A stretch of 48,683 nucleotides of DNA, taken from CAZPMO01 sp964587515 (GTDB taxonomy: Bacteria > Pseudomonadota > Alphaproteobacteria > MPNO01). The notes under the pieces are model-generated. The model saw only the letters and a list, made by a program, of their open reading frames with translations, was not told the origin of the DNA and ran no database searches. The DNA is taken from positions 1 to 48,683 of the forward strand of contig CAZPMO010000013.1 in NCBI GenBank assembly GCA_964587515.1. Direction: 5' to 3'. Both the position numbers and the translations under genes were made by a program. Below are positions 34,335 to 42,839 of this stretch, piece by piece (positions within the stretch are counted from its first letter, which is position 1; every line of letters starts with the position of its first letter).

Positions 34335-36806
34335 TCAGCTTATTGCCTCGGCAAGCGGCGCCCTGAAGCGTCGCAGCCGAAGAGAATTGGTTACCACGAA
34401 CACGCTCGACATGCTCATGGCCGCCGCCGCCAGCATGGGGTTGAGCAGCACGCCGAACAACGGATAAAGCGCGCCGGCGGCCACCGGGATCAGCGCCACG
34501 TTATAGGCGTAGGCCCAGAAGAAATTGAGGCGGATGGTCCGCAGCGTGCGACCCGCCAGCGCAGTGGCGTCGACGATGCCGCGCAGATCGCCCGACATCA
34601 GCACCACGTCGCCGGCCTCGATGGCGATATCGGTGCCGGTGCCGATGGCGATGCCGACATCGGCCTGGGCCAGGGCCGGCGCATCGTTGATGCCGTCGCC
34701 AACGAAAAGCACCTTGCCGCCGACCGCCTGGAGCTGCTTCACCTCGTCCGCCTTGTCGCCAGGCAGCACTTCGGCCAGCACCCGGTCGATGCCGGTCTGG
34801 GCCGCGATGGCTTCCGCGGTGCGCAGGTTGTCGCCGGTCATCATAGCGACCGTGATGCCGAGAGATTTCAGTGCGGCGACGGCCTCGGCGCTGCCGTCCT
34901 TCAGCGGGTCCGCGACGCCGATCACCGCCGCGAGCACGCCGTCGACCGCCGCATAGAGCGGCGTCTTTGCGTCCCCGGCGAGGCCGATGGCCAGCGTCTC
35001 GGCGCCGTTGAGCGCGATATCGAGCCTGTTCATGTATCGGTCGGCGCCGATCTGGACTTTGTGGCCGTCGACCGTGGCTTCGATGCCGAACCCGGTCTCG
35101 GAACTGAAATCCATTGCCTCGGGAAGGGTCAAGCCGCGTGACTTCGCGGCCCGCACGATGGCCTCGGCGACGGGATGCTCGCTTTTCGATTCGGCCGCCG
35201 CGACCAGGGCGAGGACATCATCGGAAGCCGTCGCGGCGCCGTCGCCCTCCAGAAAATCCGTCAACTCGGGACGGCCCCGGGTCAGCGTCCCGGTCTTGTC
35301 GAGCACCGCGGTATCTATCTTGGCCAGGGTCTCCAGTGCGGCGCCGTTGCGGATCAGCACGCCCAACTCGGCGCCCTTGCCGGTACCCACCATGATCGCG
35401 GTCGGCGTCGCCAGCCCCATGGCGCAGGGGCACGCGATCAGCAGTACCGACACCCCGGTCACGAACGCGAAACTCAGCGCCGGTTCGGGACCCAGAACCA
35501 GCCAGCCAATGAAGGTGAGAACCGCGATCCCCAGCGCGACGGGCACGAACACGGCCGCGATCTTGTCGGCGAGCTGTTGAATGGGCGGTTTGGCGCTTTG
35601 CGCTTCCTCGACCATGCGGATGATCTGGGCCAGCAACGTATCGCCGCCGACGCGGGTCGCGGTGATGTTCAGCGCGCCGGTGCCGTTGACCGTGCCGCCG
35701 ACGACTTCCGCGCCCCGGGCCTTTTCGACCGGGACGGGCTCGCCGGTGATCATGGATTCATCGACGAAACTCGATCCCTCCACGACGCTGCCGTCGACCG
35801 GAAGCCGTTCGCCCGGGCGCACGAACACCGTATCTCCGAGGACGACCTCTTCGATCGGCACCTCGATCTCGACGCCGTCGCGCAATACGCGCGCGGTTTT
35901 CGCCTGGAGGTGCATCAACTTGCGGATCGCTTCCGAGGTGCGGCCCCGCGCCAGCGCTTCGAGGTAGCGGCCCAGCAATATCAAGGTGACGATCACGCCC
36001 GCCGCCTCGAAATAGGCCGTCGCGGTGCCGGCGGGGAACATGGACGGCGCCAGCAACGCCAGCACGGAATAGAAATAGGCCGCGCTCGCGCCCAGCATCA
36101 CCAGGCTGTTCATGCCCGGGCTTATGTGACGAAGCTCAGCCCAGCCGTGCACGAAAAACCGCCGCCCGGCATAGAACAGCACCGGCGTCGCCAGCACCCA
36201 TTCGACCGCCATCCAGCCCTGTTCGCCCAACACGCCCAGCATGGTTGCGCCCACGCCCGGCGCCATGCGGCCCATGGCCACGAGCACCAGGGGCGCGGTA
36301 AACGCGGCGGCAAGCAGAACGCTGCGCCTGAGACCCGCGATCTCGGCCTCGCGCGCCGTGCGCTCGCGATCCTCCATCGCCTCGCCTTTTTCCAGGCGTG
36401 GCTCATAGCCCGCCTTGGTGATGGCGTCGGCGATTTGCCGAGAGGTGACGATCTCGGGCAGAAAATCTATCGTCGCGCGCTCGGTGGCCAGGTTGACGTT
36501 GGCGTTCGTGACGCCGGGCAGCTTTTTGACCACGCGCTCGACCCGCCCGACGCAGTTCGCACACGTCATGCCACCGACGCCCAATTCGAGATGTTCCGAT
36601 ACCGCGTGATAGCCCGCCTGTTCGATTTTCTCGAAAAGATCGACGACCTCGGGGCCGTCGGATTCGAGGACGACATTTGCCTTTTCCGTCGCCAGATTGA
36701 CATTTGCCTCGACCACGCCGGGCACGCGCTTGAGCACGCGCTCGACCCGGCTTGAGCAATTGGCGCAAGTCATTCCTTCAACGCGAAACGCAAACTGTTC
36801 CGTCAT
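34335..36806 (-). CDS. copA: Copper-type P1B ATPase
   Basis: The 823-residue protein has two N-terminal heavy-metal-associated domains with CxxC pairs Cys14-Cys17 and Cys82-Cys85. Eight membrane helices include the CPC ion site Cys459-Pro-Cys461. The actuator TGEP is near 354-357, phosphorylation Asp503 is in DKTGT, and GDGIND lies near the C terminus. The CPC motif and the HMA domains point to Cu(I), possibly Ag(I), export from the cytoplasm. Membrane helix 7/8 motifs YN (WAYAYNVALIP) and MSMSS are also typical of CopA. It is the last gene of the copZ - repressor - copA operon, 25 bases after the repressor gene. Confidence 0.95.
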   Translation of the reverse strand: MTEQFAFRVEGMTCANCSSRVERVLKRVPGVVEANVNLATEKANVVLESDGPEVVDLFEKIEQAGYHAVSEHLELGVGGMTCANCVGRVERVVKKLPGVTNANVNLATERATIDFLPEIVTSRQIADAITKAGYEPRLEKGEAMEDRERTAREAEIAGLRRSVLLAAAFTAPLVLVAMGRMAPGVGATMLGVLGEQGWMAVEWVLATPVLFYAGRRFFVHGWAELRHISPGMNSLVMLGASAAYFYSVLALLAPSMFPAGTATAYFEAAGVIVTLILLGRYLEALARGRTSEAIRKLMHLQAKTARVLRDGVEIEVPIEEVVLGDTVFVRPGERLPVDGSVVEGSSFVDESMITGEPVPVEKARGAEVVGGTVNGTGALNITATRVGGDTLLAQIIRMVEEAQSAKPPIQQLADKIAAVFVPVALGIAVLTFIGWLVLGPEPALSFAFVTGVSVLLIACPCAMGLATPTAIMVGTGKGAELGVLIRNGAALETLAKIDTAVLDKTGTLTRGRPELTDFLEGDGAATASDDVLALVAAAESKSEHPVAEAIVRAAKSRGLTLPEAMDFSSETGFGIEATVDGHKVQIGADRYMNRLDIALNGAETLAIGLAGDAKTPLYAAVDGVLAAVIGVADPLKDGSAEAVAALKSLGITVAMMTGDNLRTAEAIAAQTGIDRVLAEVLPGDKADEVKQLQAVGGKVLFVGDGINDAPALAQADVGIAIGTGTDIAIEAGDVVLMSGDLRGIVDATALAGRTLRTIRLNFFWAYAYNVALIPVAAGALYPLFGVLLNPMLAAAAMSMSSVFVVTNSLRLRRFRAPLAEAIS

Positions 36807-36831
36807 GGCAAATATTTCCCGTTCCAGCCGC

Positions 36832-37125
36832 TCAGCGATATTTGAGCACTTCCATCAGTTCCTCGACGATCGCGCCCGTATCGCCACGCTCGGCGGCGGT
36901 GACCACATGGTCCTGCAAATGACTGCGCAGGACCAGATCGCCCACCTTGTCGAGCGCGCCGTTAACCGCCTTGACCTGTTTCAGGATATCGACGCAGTAG
37001 ATCGAATCATCTTCGAGCATGCGGAGCAACCCTTCGACATGACCCCGAATAGACAGCAATCGCTGGCGGGCGTCTTCCCGGGTGCCGGTCGCGAGGCGGA
37101 GACCCTGGTGACCGACCTCGTTCAC
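36832..37125 (-). CDS. DUF156 metal-sensing repressor (CsoR/RcnR family) with a Cys-His-His site
   Basis: The 97-residue all-helical protein is a CsoR/RcnR-family repressor. The metal positions are Cys44 (YCVDIL), His69 (RSHLQ) and His73 (QDHVV), with spacing 25 and 4 as in the family. Copper-sensing CsoR normally has Cys-His-Cys; Cys-His-His is the pattern of nickel/cobalt-sensing RcnR. An N-terminal His6 could match the extra RcnR ligand. Yet the gene lies between copZ and copA. Either this branch senses copper with a histidine or the ligand was exchanged. Its start overlaps the copZ stop by 4 bases. The likely operator is at 37356-37380. Confidence 0.88.
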   Translation of the reverse strand: MNEVGHQGLRLATGTREDARQRLLSIRGHVEGLLRMLEDDSIYCVDILKQVKAVNGALDKVGDLVLRSHLQDHVVTAAERGDTGAIVEELMEVLKYR

Positions 37126-37325
37126 TGGGCGACCTCCACCTCATAGCCCTCCTCGCGCACCGCGGCGAGCAGCGCCTCGGTCTCCGCCGCGCCCTCGACA
37201 ACGGCTTCGTTGCGTTCGCGGCTGACATCGACCACTTTTTCGACACCGGAAACGTCCGACAGCGCGTTGGTAACCGCCCGCTCGCAATGCTCACACGTCA
37301 TGCCGGTAACTTTAAGTTTGATCAT
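37122..37325 (-). CDS. copZ: Small heavy-metal-binding chaperone
   Basis: The start ATG 37325 is preceded by GAGG at a spacing of 6 bases. The 67-residue protein is a single HMA domain with GMTCEHC near residues 8-14 (Cys11 and Cys14), followed by alternating strands and helices ending VREEGYEVEVAQ. It should bind Cu(I) in the cytoplasm and hand it to CopA. It is the first gene of the metal operon, and its stop overlaps the repressor start (ATGA). Confidence 0.9.
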   Translation of the reverse strand: MIKLKVTGMTCEHCERAVTNALSDVSGVEKVVDVSRERNEAVVEGAAETEALLAAVREEGYEVEVAQ

Positions 37326-37355
37326 CTTCGACCTCATCCATTTGAGCGTTCAAAC

Positions 37356-37380
37356 TACCCCACCCCACGGGGGGTGGGTA
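37356..37380. promoter_or_regulatory. G/C-tract dyad, candidate operator of the DUF156 repressor
   Basis: The block TACCCCACCCC - ACG - GGGGGTGGGTA is a near-perfect inverted repeat, with one extra C on the left arm, 31-55 bases upstream of the copZ start. Known CsoR and RcnR operators have the form TAC(T)-C/G tract-(A)GTA, so the fit is good. It would overlap the promoter of the copZ operon. Confidence 0.65.
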
Positions 37381-37553
37381 TTCTCTAAAATGGTCTTTTT
37401 CGCGCGCGGCGTCAAGTCGCTCTTCGACACCCGATATCCAGCGGAGTTGCCCGCGAATTTACGATGTGAGAGGGTTTGCCTCCGAAAACCACCAGACGGC
37501 GCCCGTGATCTCGGCGTCCAACAAGATAAACGGCTGGGAGAAACAGGGGGCGC

Positions 37554-38720
37554 ATGCTTGAGATAAGCCGTCTTTCCAAGACATTCCAATTCCGCGATTC
37601 GCCGGTCCGCGCCCTCGATGGCGTCGACCTGAACATCGAGAAGGGTGAGTTTTTCGTCCTGCTCGGCCCAAGCGGCTGCGGCAAGACCACCATGCTGCGC
37701 TCCATCGCCGGGCTGGAAAGGCCGGACAGCGGCGCCATCGTGATCGACGGTGAAAGCGTGTTCTCCGACGAGGGGCGCAATTTCGTACCGCCGGAACACC
37801 GTCCCATCGGCATGGTCTTCCAGTCCTATGCCGTATGGCCGCATATGGACGTTTTCGAGAACGTCGCGTTTCCCCTGCGCAAGGGCGTGCGGCGGTTGCG
37901 CGGCGAAGACCTCGAATCACGCACCATGGAGGTGCTTGACCTTCTCGGACTCGCCGAGATGGCCGACCGTCCGGTCACGACGCTCTCCGGCGGTCAACAG
38001 CAGCGGGTGGCGCTCGCCCGGGCGCTGGCATTGCGCCCCAAGGTTCTGCTCATGGACGAGCCGCTGAGCAACCTCGACTTCAAGCTTCAGGTCCGTTTGC
38101 GGGCGCAGTTGAAGGAATTGATGCATCGCCTTGAGCTGACCACCGTTTACGTCACCCACAATCAGGCCGAGGCGATGGAGACCGGCGACCGAATCGCGGT
38201 GATGGATCACGGTCGGATCGTTCAGCTCGGTGGCCCGCGCGAGATATATCAGCGTCCCACCGACGAGTTTGTCGCGCGGTTCATCGGCGAGATGAGCCTG
38301 GTGCCGGCCAACCTGATCGAGACAAGCAACGGTTTCGCGATGCTCGACAGCGCAATCGGCCGGCTCCGGGCCGCCGCGCCCGATACCACGCGGCTGGCGC
38401 CGGGATCGCCCTGCCTGCTGGGTATCCGTCCCGAGGACCTGCGCCTTGTCGCGAAGGACGACGATGCGCCGGAGAACGCGGTTCGCGGGACCATCGCGTC
38501 CCGCCAGTTCGTCGGCGAGGCTATGGTCTATACGGTGCGCATCGGCGATGTCCCGGTCCGCGCCAAGCTGCATCACAGTGTCGAGCTCGCCGACGGCGAC
38601 GAAGTCGTGCTGCATCTGCCGCCCGAACGCTGTGCCGCGGTCGCGCCGTCGCGCGGCGGCGGAGAGGCCTATGGCGGAGAAGAAGGGCTGACGCAGGGAG
38701 GAACTCCGGATGCGCCGTAG
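37554..38720 (+). CDS. ABC transporter ATP-binding protein (importer 2)
   Basis: The 388-residue ATPase has Walker A GPSGCGKTT (38-46), FQSYAVWPHM (89-98), LSGGQQQR (144-151), Walker B LLMDEP (165-170) and VTHNQAEAM. A C-terminal TOBE region of about 120 residues follows. It is a close relative of the ATPase at 25356, including the shared FQSYAVWPHM block, but its switch region has Asn in place of Asp (THNQ). The stop overlaps the permease start by 11 bases, the same overlap as in importer 1. The 228-base gap upstream holds its promoter and the divergent metal operon control region. Confidence 0.92.
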   Translation: MLEISRLSKTFQFRDSPVRALDGVDLNIEKGEFFVLLGPSGCGKTTMLRSIAGLERPDSGAIVIDGESVFSDEGRNFVPPEHRPIGMVFQSYAVWPHMDVFENVAFPLRKGVRRLRGEDLESRTMEVLDLLGLAEMADRPVTTLSGGQQQRVALARALALRPKVLLMDEPLSNLDFKLQVRLRAQLKELMHRLELTTVYVTHNQAEAMETGDRIAVMDHGRIVQLGGPREIYQRPTDEFVARFIGEMSLVPANLIETSNGFAMLDSAIGRLRAAAPDTTRLAPGSPCLLGIRPEDLRLVAKDDDAPENAVRGTIASRQFVGEAMVYTVRIGDVPVRAKLHHSVELADGDEVVLHLPPERCAAVAPSRGGGEAYGGEEGLTQGGTPDAP

Positions 38721-40470
38721 CATTGGCGGCATCGCCTGGGTCTACGGCGTCGCCTTCGTCGGACTTGCCTTCATCGTGATATCGCTGCTGGGCAATATCG
38801 TCGGCAGTTTCTCGATCGAGGGTGATATCGGGACATTCACGCTGACGAACTATATCGAGCTGCTCGAAGACGAAGAACTCGGCCCGGTGACCCTTCGCAC
38901 GTTTGCGCTCGGCATCGGCAGCGTCGCGGTCATGATGTTTTTCTCCTTTCCCTTCGCCTGGCTGATCACCCGCACCGACTTTCCCTGGAAGGGCGCGCTG
39001 TTCACGCTGTTGACCGCCAAGCTCGCCATTCCCGGCTTTATCACCGCGATGGCCTATATCTGGCTGTTCAACCCGTCATCGGGGATCGTCAACAAGATGT
39101 TCGGCGCCACCGTCATCGGGGCGGAGCCGATCTTCAATGTCTATCAATTGTCGTGGATCTGTTTCCTTCAGGGCATCGTGCTCACGCCGGCCTGTGTGTT
39201 CATGATGCTGCCGGCGTTCCGCAACATGGACGCCTCCCTGGAGGAAGCCGCGTGGGTCAGCGGCGTAACGCGCGTACAAACGATCCGACGCGTGGTATTG
39301 CCGCTTCTGGCGCCGGGGGTGCTGGCGGCGGCGCTGTTTTTCTTCGTCATCTCGATCGAGATTTTCGACATCGTCGGGCTGGTCGGCATGCCGGGCGACA
39401 TCGAAGTGTTGGTGATCTGGATTTTCGACGCCATGCACCCGGTGATGGGAATTCCCAATTTCGGCCTGGCCGGCGCCATCGGCATGCTGTTGTTCGCGGT
39501 GTGCGGGATCGCGATCGTGTTTTACATCCGCCTGCTGCGTCAGGCGAACCGATACGCGGTGGTCGGCGGCAAGGCGCGTCAGTTCTCGCCGCAACCGCTC
39601 GGCCGATGGCGCTGGGTCGCGGCGGCCTTCGTCGGACTGTGGGTGCTGGCCGCGGTCGGCATACCGGTGATCACGCTGATCTGGGTAGCGCTGGTCCCCT
39701 ATCTGCAGCCGTTCTCGATGGCGGCGCTCGGGTCCATTTCACTGATAGGCTTCGACGATGCGCTGGGCTACATCGGCGGGCCGCTGCGCAACACCATGAT
39801 CATCATGGCGGGGGCGATAATCATCGCGATCATGCTCGCCGTCAGCCTTTCCTGGGTGGTGACCCGCAGCCGCGGCAAGGTCGCGCATTGGGCCGACGCG
39901 CTGGTGTTCCTCGCGCCCGCGGTGCCCACCATGGTGGCCGCCGTGGCATTCCAGTTCATGGGCATCAGCATATACAGCTGGGTGCCGCTTTATGGAACGA
40001 TATGGCTTATCGCCATCGCCATGGGAACCCGAATGCTGGCCTATTGCACGCGGACCATGAACGCCGCCTCGCTGCAGATCCATTTCGAGCTCGACGAGGT
40101 CGCCCGCGCCTCTGGCGTCTCGCAGATCGTCTCGTTCCGCTGGATCTTCATTCCGATCATGGCGCCCGCGATTTTTTATTCCGCGCTGATGGTCGGCATG
40201 CTGGCGGCGCGCGACCTTACCGTGCCCCTGATCATGAACACCGGCAAATCGCCGACCATATCGACCCTGATTTTCGATCTGCAGAGCAACGGCGAACAGA
40301 ACGCGGCCGGGGCGATCTCCATCTACATGATCGTTCTTCTGGCGCTGCTGGCGATCGCCGCGCACAAGATGACCGGGATGAGCGAGCTTGGTGTTGGGAC
40401 GGGTCAACGAAGATCACGTCGTCGCCAGCGCTCGCGGCGCGGTGATACGATTCCCAGTCCCGCCGAATGA
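38710..40470 (+). CDS. Fused double-domain ABC permease (importer 2)
   Basis: The start ATG 38710 has AGGGAGGA directly upstream, inside the end of the ATPase gene. The 586-residue protein has two membrane halves of about six helices each. The first has an EAA loop at EEAAWVSGVTRVQTIRRVVLP (EEAAWVSGVTRVQ, then RRVVLPLL). The second has DEVARASGVSQIVSFRWIFIP (DEVARASGVSQIV, then FRWIFIP). The C-terminal tail is very basic (RRSRRRQRSRRG) and probably cytoplasmic. It is the paralogue of the permease at 26446. The fused layout fits iron/thiamine/phosphonate-type importers, and the substrate is open. Confidence 0.9.
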   Translation: MRRSIGGIAWVYGVAFVGLAFIVISLLGNIVGSFSIEGDIGTFTLTNYIELLEDEELGPVTLRTFALGIGSVAVMMFFSFPFAWLITRTDFPWKGALFTLLTAKLAIPGFITAMAYIWLFNPSSGIVNKMFGATVIGAEPIFNVYQLSWICFLQGIVLTPACVFMMLPAFRNMDASLEEAAWVSGVTRVQTIRRVVLPLLAPGVLAAALFFFVISIEIFDIVGLVGMPGDIEVLVIWIFDAMHPVMGIPNFGLAGAIGMLLFAVCGIAIVFYIRLLRQANRYAVVGGKARQFSPQPLGRWRWVAAAFVGLWVLAAVGIPVITLIWVALVPYLQPFSMAALGSISLIGFDDALGYIGGPLRNTMIIMAGAIIIAIMLAVSLSWVVTRSRGKVAHWADALVFLAPAVPTMVAAVAFQFMGISIYSWVPLYGTIWLIAIAMGTRMLAYCTRTMNAASLQIHFELDEVARASGVSQIVSFRWIFIPIMAPAIFYSALMVGMLAARDLTVPLIMNTGKSPTISTLIFDLQSNGEQNAAGAISIYMIVLLALLAIAAHKMTGMSELGVGTGQRRSRRRQRSRRGDTIPSPAE

Positions 40471-40577
40471 CGGACGATAGAGTGATAATGGGGGGACTGG
40501 CGCGACTCGCCGGGCCATCGTACCATTTAGCGAATACGGAACCACAACAGGCCAAAAGCCGATCAAGGGAGGAAACC

Positions 40578-41609
40578 ATGTCACGATCCGCACTCGCGCG
40601 TATCACCGTTGCCACGTTTGTCACCGGCGCCATTCTGCTGGGGCAGGCATCCGCCGCCAGCCTGCCGGCAAGCGTCAAAGCGCTGATCGCCGGCGCCAAG
40701 AAGGAGGGCGAGCTCAATGTGTACGGCCGTACGCTGAAGCCGACCGCCATCCGCGACTTCAACAAGCGCATCAACGCGTTTTACGGCATCGACGTGAAGC
40801 TCAACATGGCCGGCGGCTTCCACACCGCGAAGGCGGCGGAAATTCAGCTCGCGGTCAAAAAAGGGGCGCCCACCGGAATCGACGTGTTCTGGACGTCCTA
40901 TGCGACGGCGTTCCGCCTGGAACGAGCCAAGGCGATGACCAAGTTCGACTGGTCGACGCTGGGCATCGCACCGGCGCTGAAAGCGAGCGAATTCGGCGTG
41001 AAATCGCACGATGTCAGCCTTTGCTTCGTCTCCTACAACACCAATCTGGTGAAGGATTCCGAAGCGCCGAAATCATGGGAAGACCTGCTTGATCCCAAAT
41101 GGCGCGGTCGCATCGCCATGCCGCGCTCGCCGGCAAGCTGGATTTACGTCACCGTTGCGCTGGGCGAGGAAAGGACCGCGAAGCTTCTGGACGGGCTGAT
41201 GAACAAGCAGCAGGTCAAGCGGCTCGCCAAGTTCTCCGATGTCCGCACCCGCGTCGCCAACGGTGAATTCGCGGTCGGCATCGGCACCGACGCCTTTACC
41301 CTGGTCCGAAAGGGCGCGCCCATCAAGATGGCCAAGATGAACCCGATGGGTCTGTCCAACTGGGCCTTCTACATGATGAAGGACGTCGAGCACCCCAACC
41401 TCGCCAAGCTCTGGGGCTACTGGATCACCACCCCGGACGGGCAGAAGGCACTGTCGGAAGTCGACGGCACTGGTTTCACCACCAGCGCCGGCGCGCCGAT
41501 CTCGGATTTGGCGAAAGGCGTGAAGATCGGTTGGCTCACCCGCGAATACATGAAGAAGAACGGGCGTCGCCTGATCAAGAAATACGCCAAGATGATGAAA
41601 ATTCGCTAG
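40578..41609 (+). CDS. Periplasmic substrate-binding protein (importer 2)
   Basis: The start ATG 40578 follows AGGGAGGAAACC; the frame extends upstream to 40467 but without a signal sequence. The 343 residues begin with a Sec signal peptide, cleaved probably after ASA (residue 26). The mature start VKALIAGAKKEGELNVYGR resembles importer 1. A WEDLLDPKWRGRIAMP block and a lysine-rich C terminus follow. It belongs to the extracellular binding protein family 1/6 of the ferric/thiamine/phosphonate type. It lacks an evident ferric Tyr pair. A hairpin 12 bases after the stop probably ends the operon. Confidence 0.88.
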   Translation: MSRSALARITVATFVTGAILLGQASAASLPASVKALIAGAKKEGELNVYGRTLKPTAIRDFNKRINAFYGIDVKLNMAGGFHTAKAAEIQLAVKKGAPTGIDVFWTSYATAFRLERAKAMTKFDWSTLGIAPALKASEFGVKSHDVSLCFVSYNTNLVKDSEAPKSWEDLLDPKWRGRIAMPRSPASWIYVTVALGEERTAKLLDGLMNKQQVKRLAKFSDVRTRVANGEFAVGIGTDAFTLVRKGAPIKMAKMNPMGLSNWAFYMMKDVEHPNLAKLWGYWITTPDGQKALSEVDGTGFTTSAGAPISDLAKGVKIGWLTREYMKKNGRRLIKKYAKMMKIR

Positions 41610-41620
41610 CCGGGAACCGC

Positions 41621-41659
41621 TCCGGACGATTACCGCGCACGTCGTGGCGATCGTCCGGA
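41621..41659 (+). terminator. Stem-loop downstream of importer 2
   Basis: TCCGGACGAT (41621-41630) pairs perfectly with ATCGTCCGGA (41650-41659) across 19 bases. That inner part can pair further: CGC/GCG and CAC/GTG around GTC, with one bulged G. No T run follows, so termination may be inefficient and some read-through into the broken LLM gene is possible. Confidence 0.5.
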
Positions 41660-41694
41660 CACCAATCTTACCAATTTAATACCCAGGGCGCGGG

Positions 41695-42819
41695 ATGAAA
41701 TTCTCCTATACCCACCACATGCCCTATACGGCGGTCGACGTCCCGGGTCAGGATTGGCCCGTGGCCAACAAGCAGTTCGACCCCCAGCGCGGCGTCGAGC
41801 TGTACCGCGAATATATCGACAGCAAGGTCCAGGCCGAAGATGTCGGCTTCGACTGGATCGGCTGCAACGAACATCATATGAGCCCCTATGGGTTGATGCC
41901 GAACCCGAACCTGATCGCCGCCGCGGTGATAGAGCGCACCCAACGGGCCGGCATATTGCAGTCGGGAAACATCATCCCGCTGACCAACCCGATCCGCATC
42001 GCCGAGGAATACGCCATGCTCGACGTACAGTCGGGCGGACGGTTGATCGCCGGTTTCATGCGCGGCATCCCGCACGAATATGTCGCCTATAACGTGGCGC
42101 CGGACTAATCATACGCCCGTATGCGCGAGGCCTGCCGGTTGATCGTCAAGGCGTGGACCGAGCCGGAACCGTTCGGCTGGGAGGGAGAGTTCTATCGGTT
42201 CCGCGCGGTTTCAATCTGGCCCCGCCCGGTGCAGCAGCCGCACCCGCCATTGTTGATGTCCGGCACCAGCCGGGAATCGGCAACGCTGGCGGCGGAACTT
42301 GGCGCCACCATGGGGGTGCTGCGCCTCACCGATTTCGGCGAGGCGCGCGCGATGATGGATGTTTACCGCGGCGTCGCGCGGGACAATGGCTGGGAACCGG
42401 AGGCGGACAACTTCATGGTCGGCATGGGGTGCTGTATCGCCGACACCAAAGAAGAAGCGATCGAGACCATGAAGAGCGGTCAAAAATTCTTCTTCGAAGT
42501 GCTCGGCGGCGGCATCCGGACGGCGCAGCGCCTGGTTATCCAGAAGACCCGTTATTTCGAGCACGAAGAATCGAAGGCGAAATTCCCGGGCCTTCCCGGC
42601 AGGGTAAAGCAGGTTCCGATCGAGGAACGCATCGAGAAGGGCCTGCTGCTTTGCGGTACGCCCGACATGGTGATCGATCAGATCAAGAACCTGAAAAAGG
42701 AACTCGGCAACGGCCGCATGAACCTCAATATCAAGATCGGCAATACACCGCAGGAATCGGTGTTGACGACCATGCGCCACCTGAAGGAAACCGTGTTCCC
42801 GGCAGTACGGGACGACTAG
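41695..42819 (+). pseudogene. LLM-class flavin-dependent oxidoreductase (copy 3) with in-frame stop
   Basis: The reading frame is colinear over its whole length with the LLM protein at 31218-32345 and is especially close over the first 135 codons. It is interrupted by TAA at 42106-42108. At that place the intact copies read PPDDSFARM and PPNESWERL, while this one reads APD-stop-SYARM. A single change from GAA would give TAA. Both halves stay in the same frame, so there is no indel. The downstream half could restart at ATG 42121, but that would lack the N-terminal third of the barrel. It follows importer 2, and so probably once worked with it. A sequencing error would also explain the single stop. 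Confidence 0.85.
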
Positions 42820-42839
42820 GGCGCTACCCGACCAAGCAA

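Noticed and set aside
35175..36755. Long open plus-strand frame over the copA gene
   Set aside because: It is antisense to unmistakable CopA motifs and has no recognisable domain or ribosome site.
42121..42819. Downstream half of the third LLM gene as an independent gene
   Set aside because: It is in the same frame as the upstream half and lacks the N-terminal third of the barrel, so an interrupted single gene is the simpler reading.
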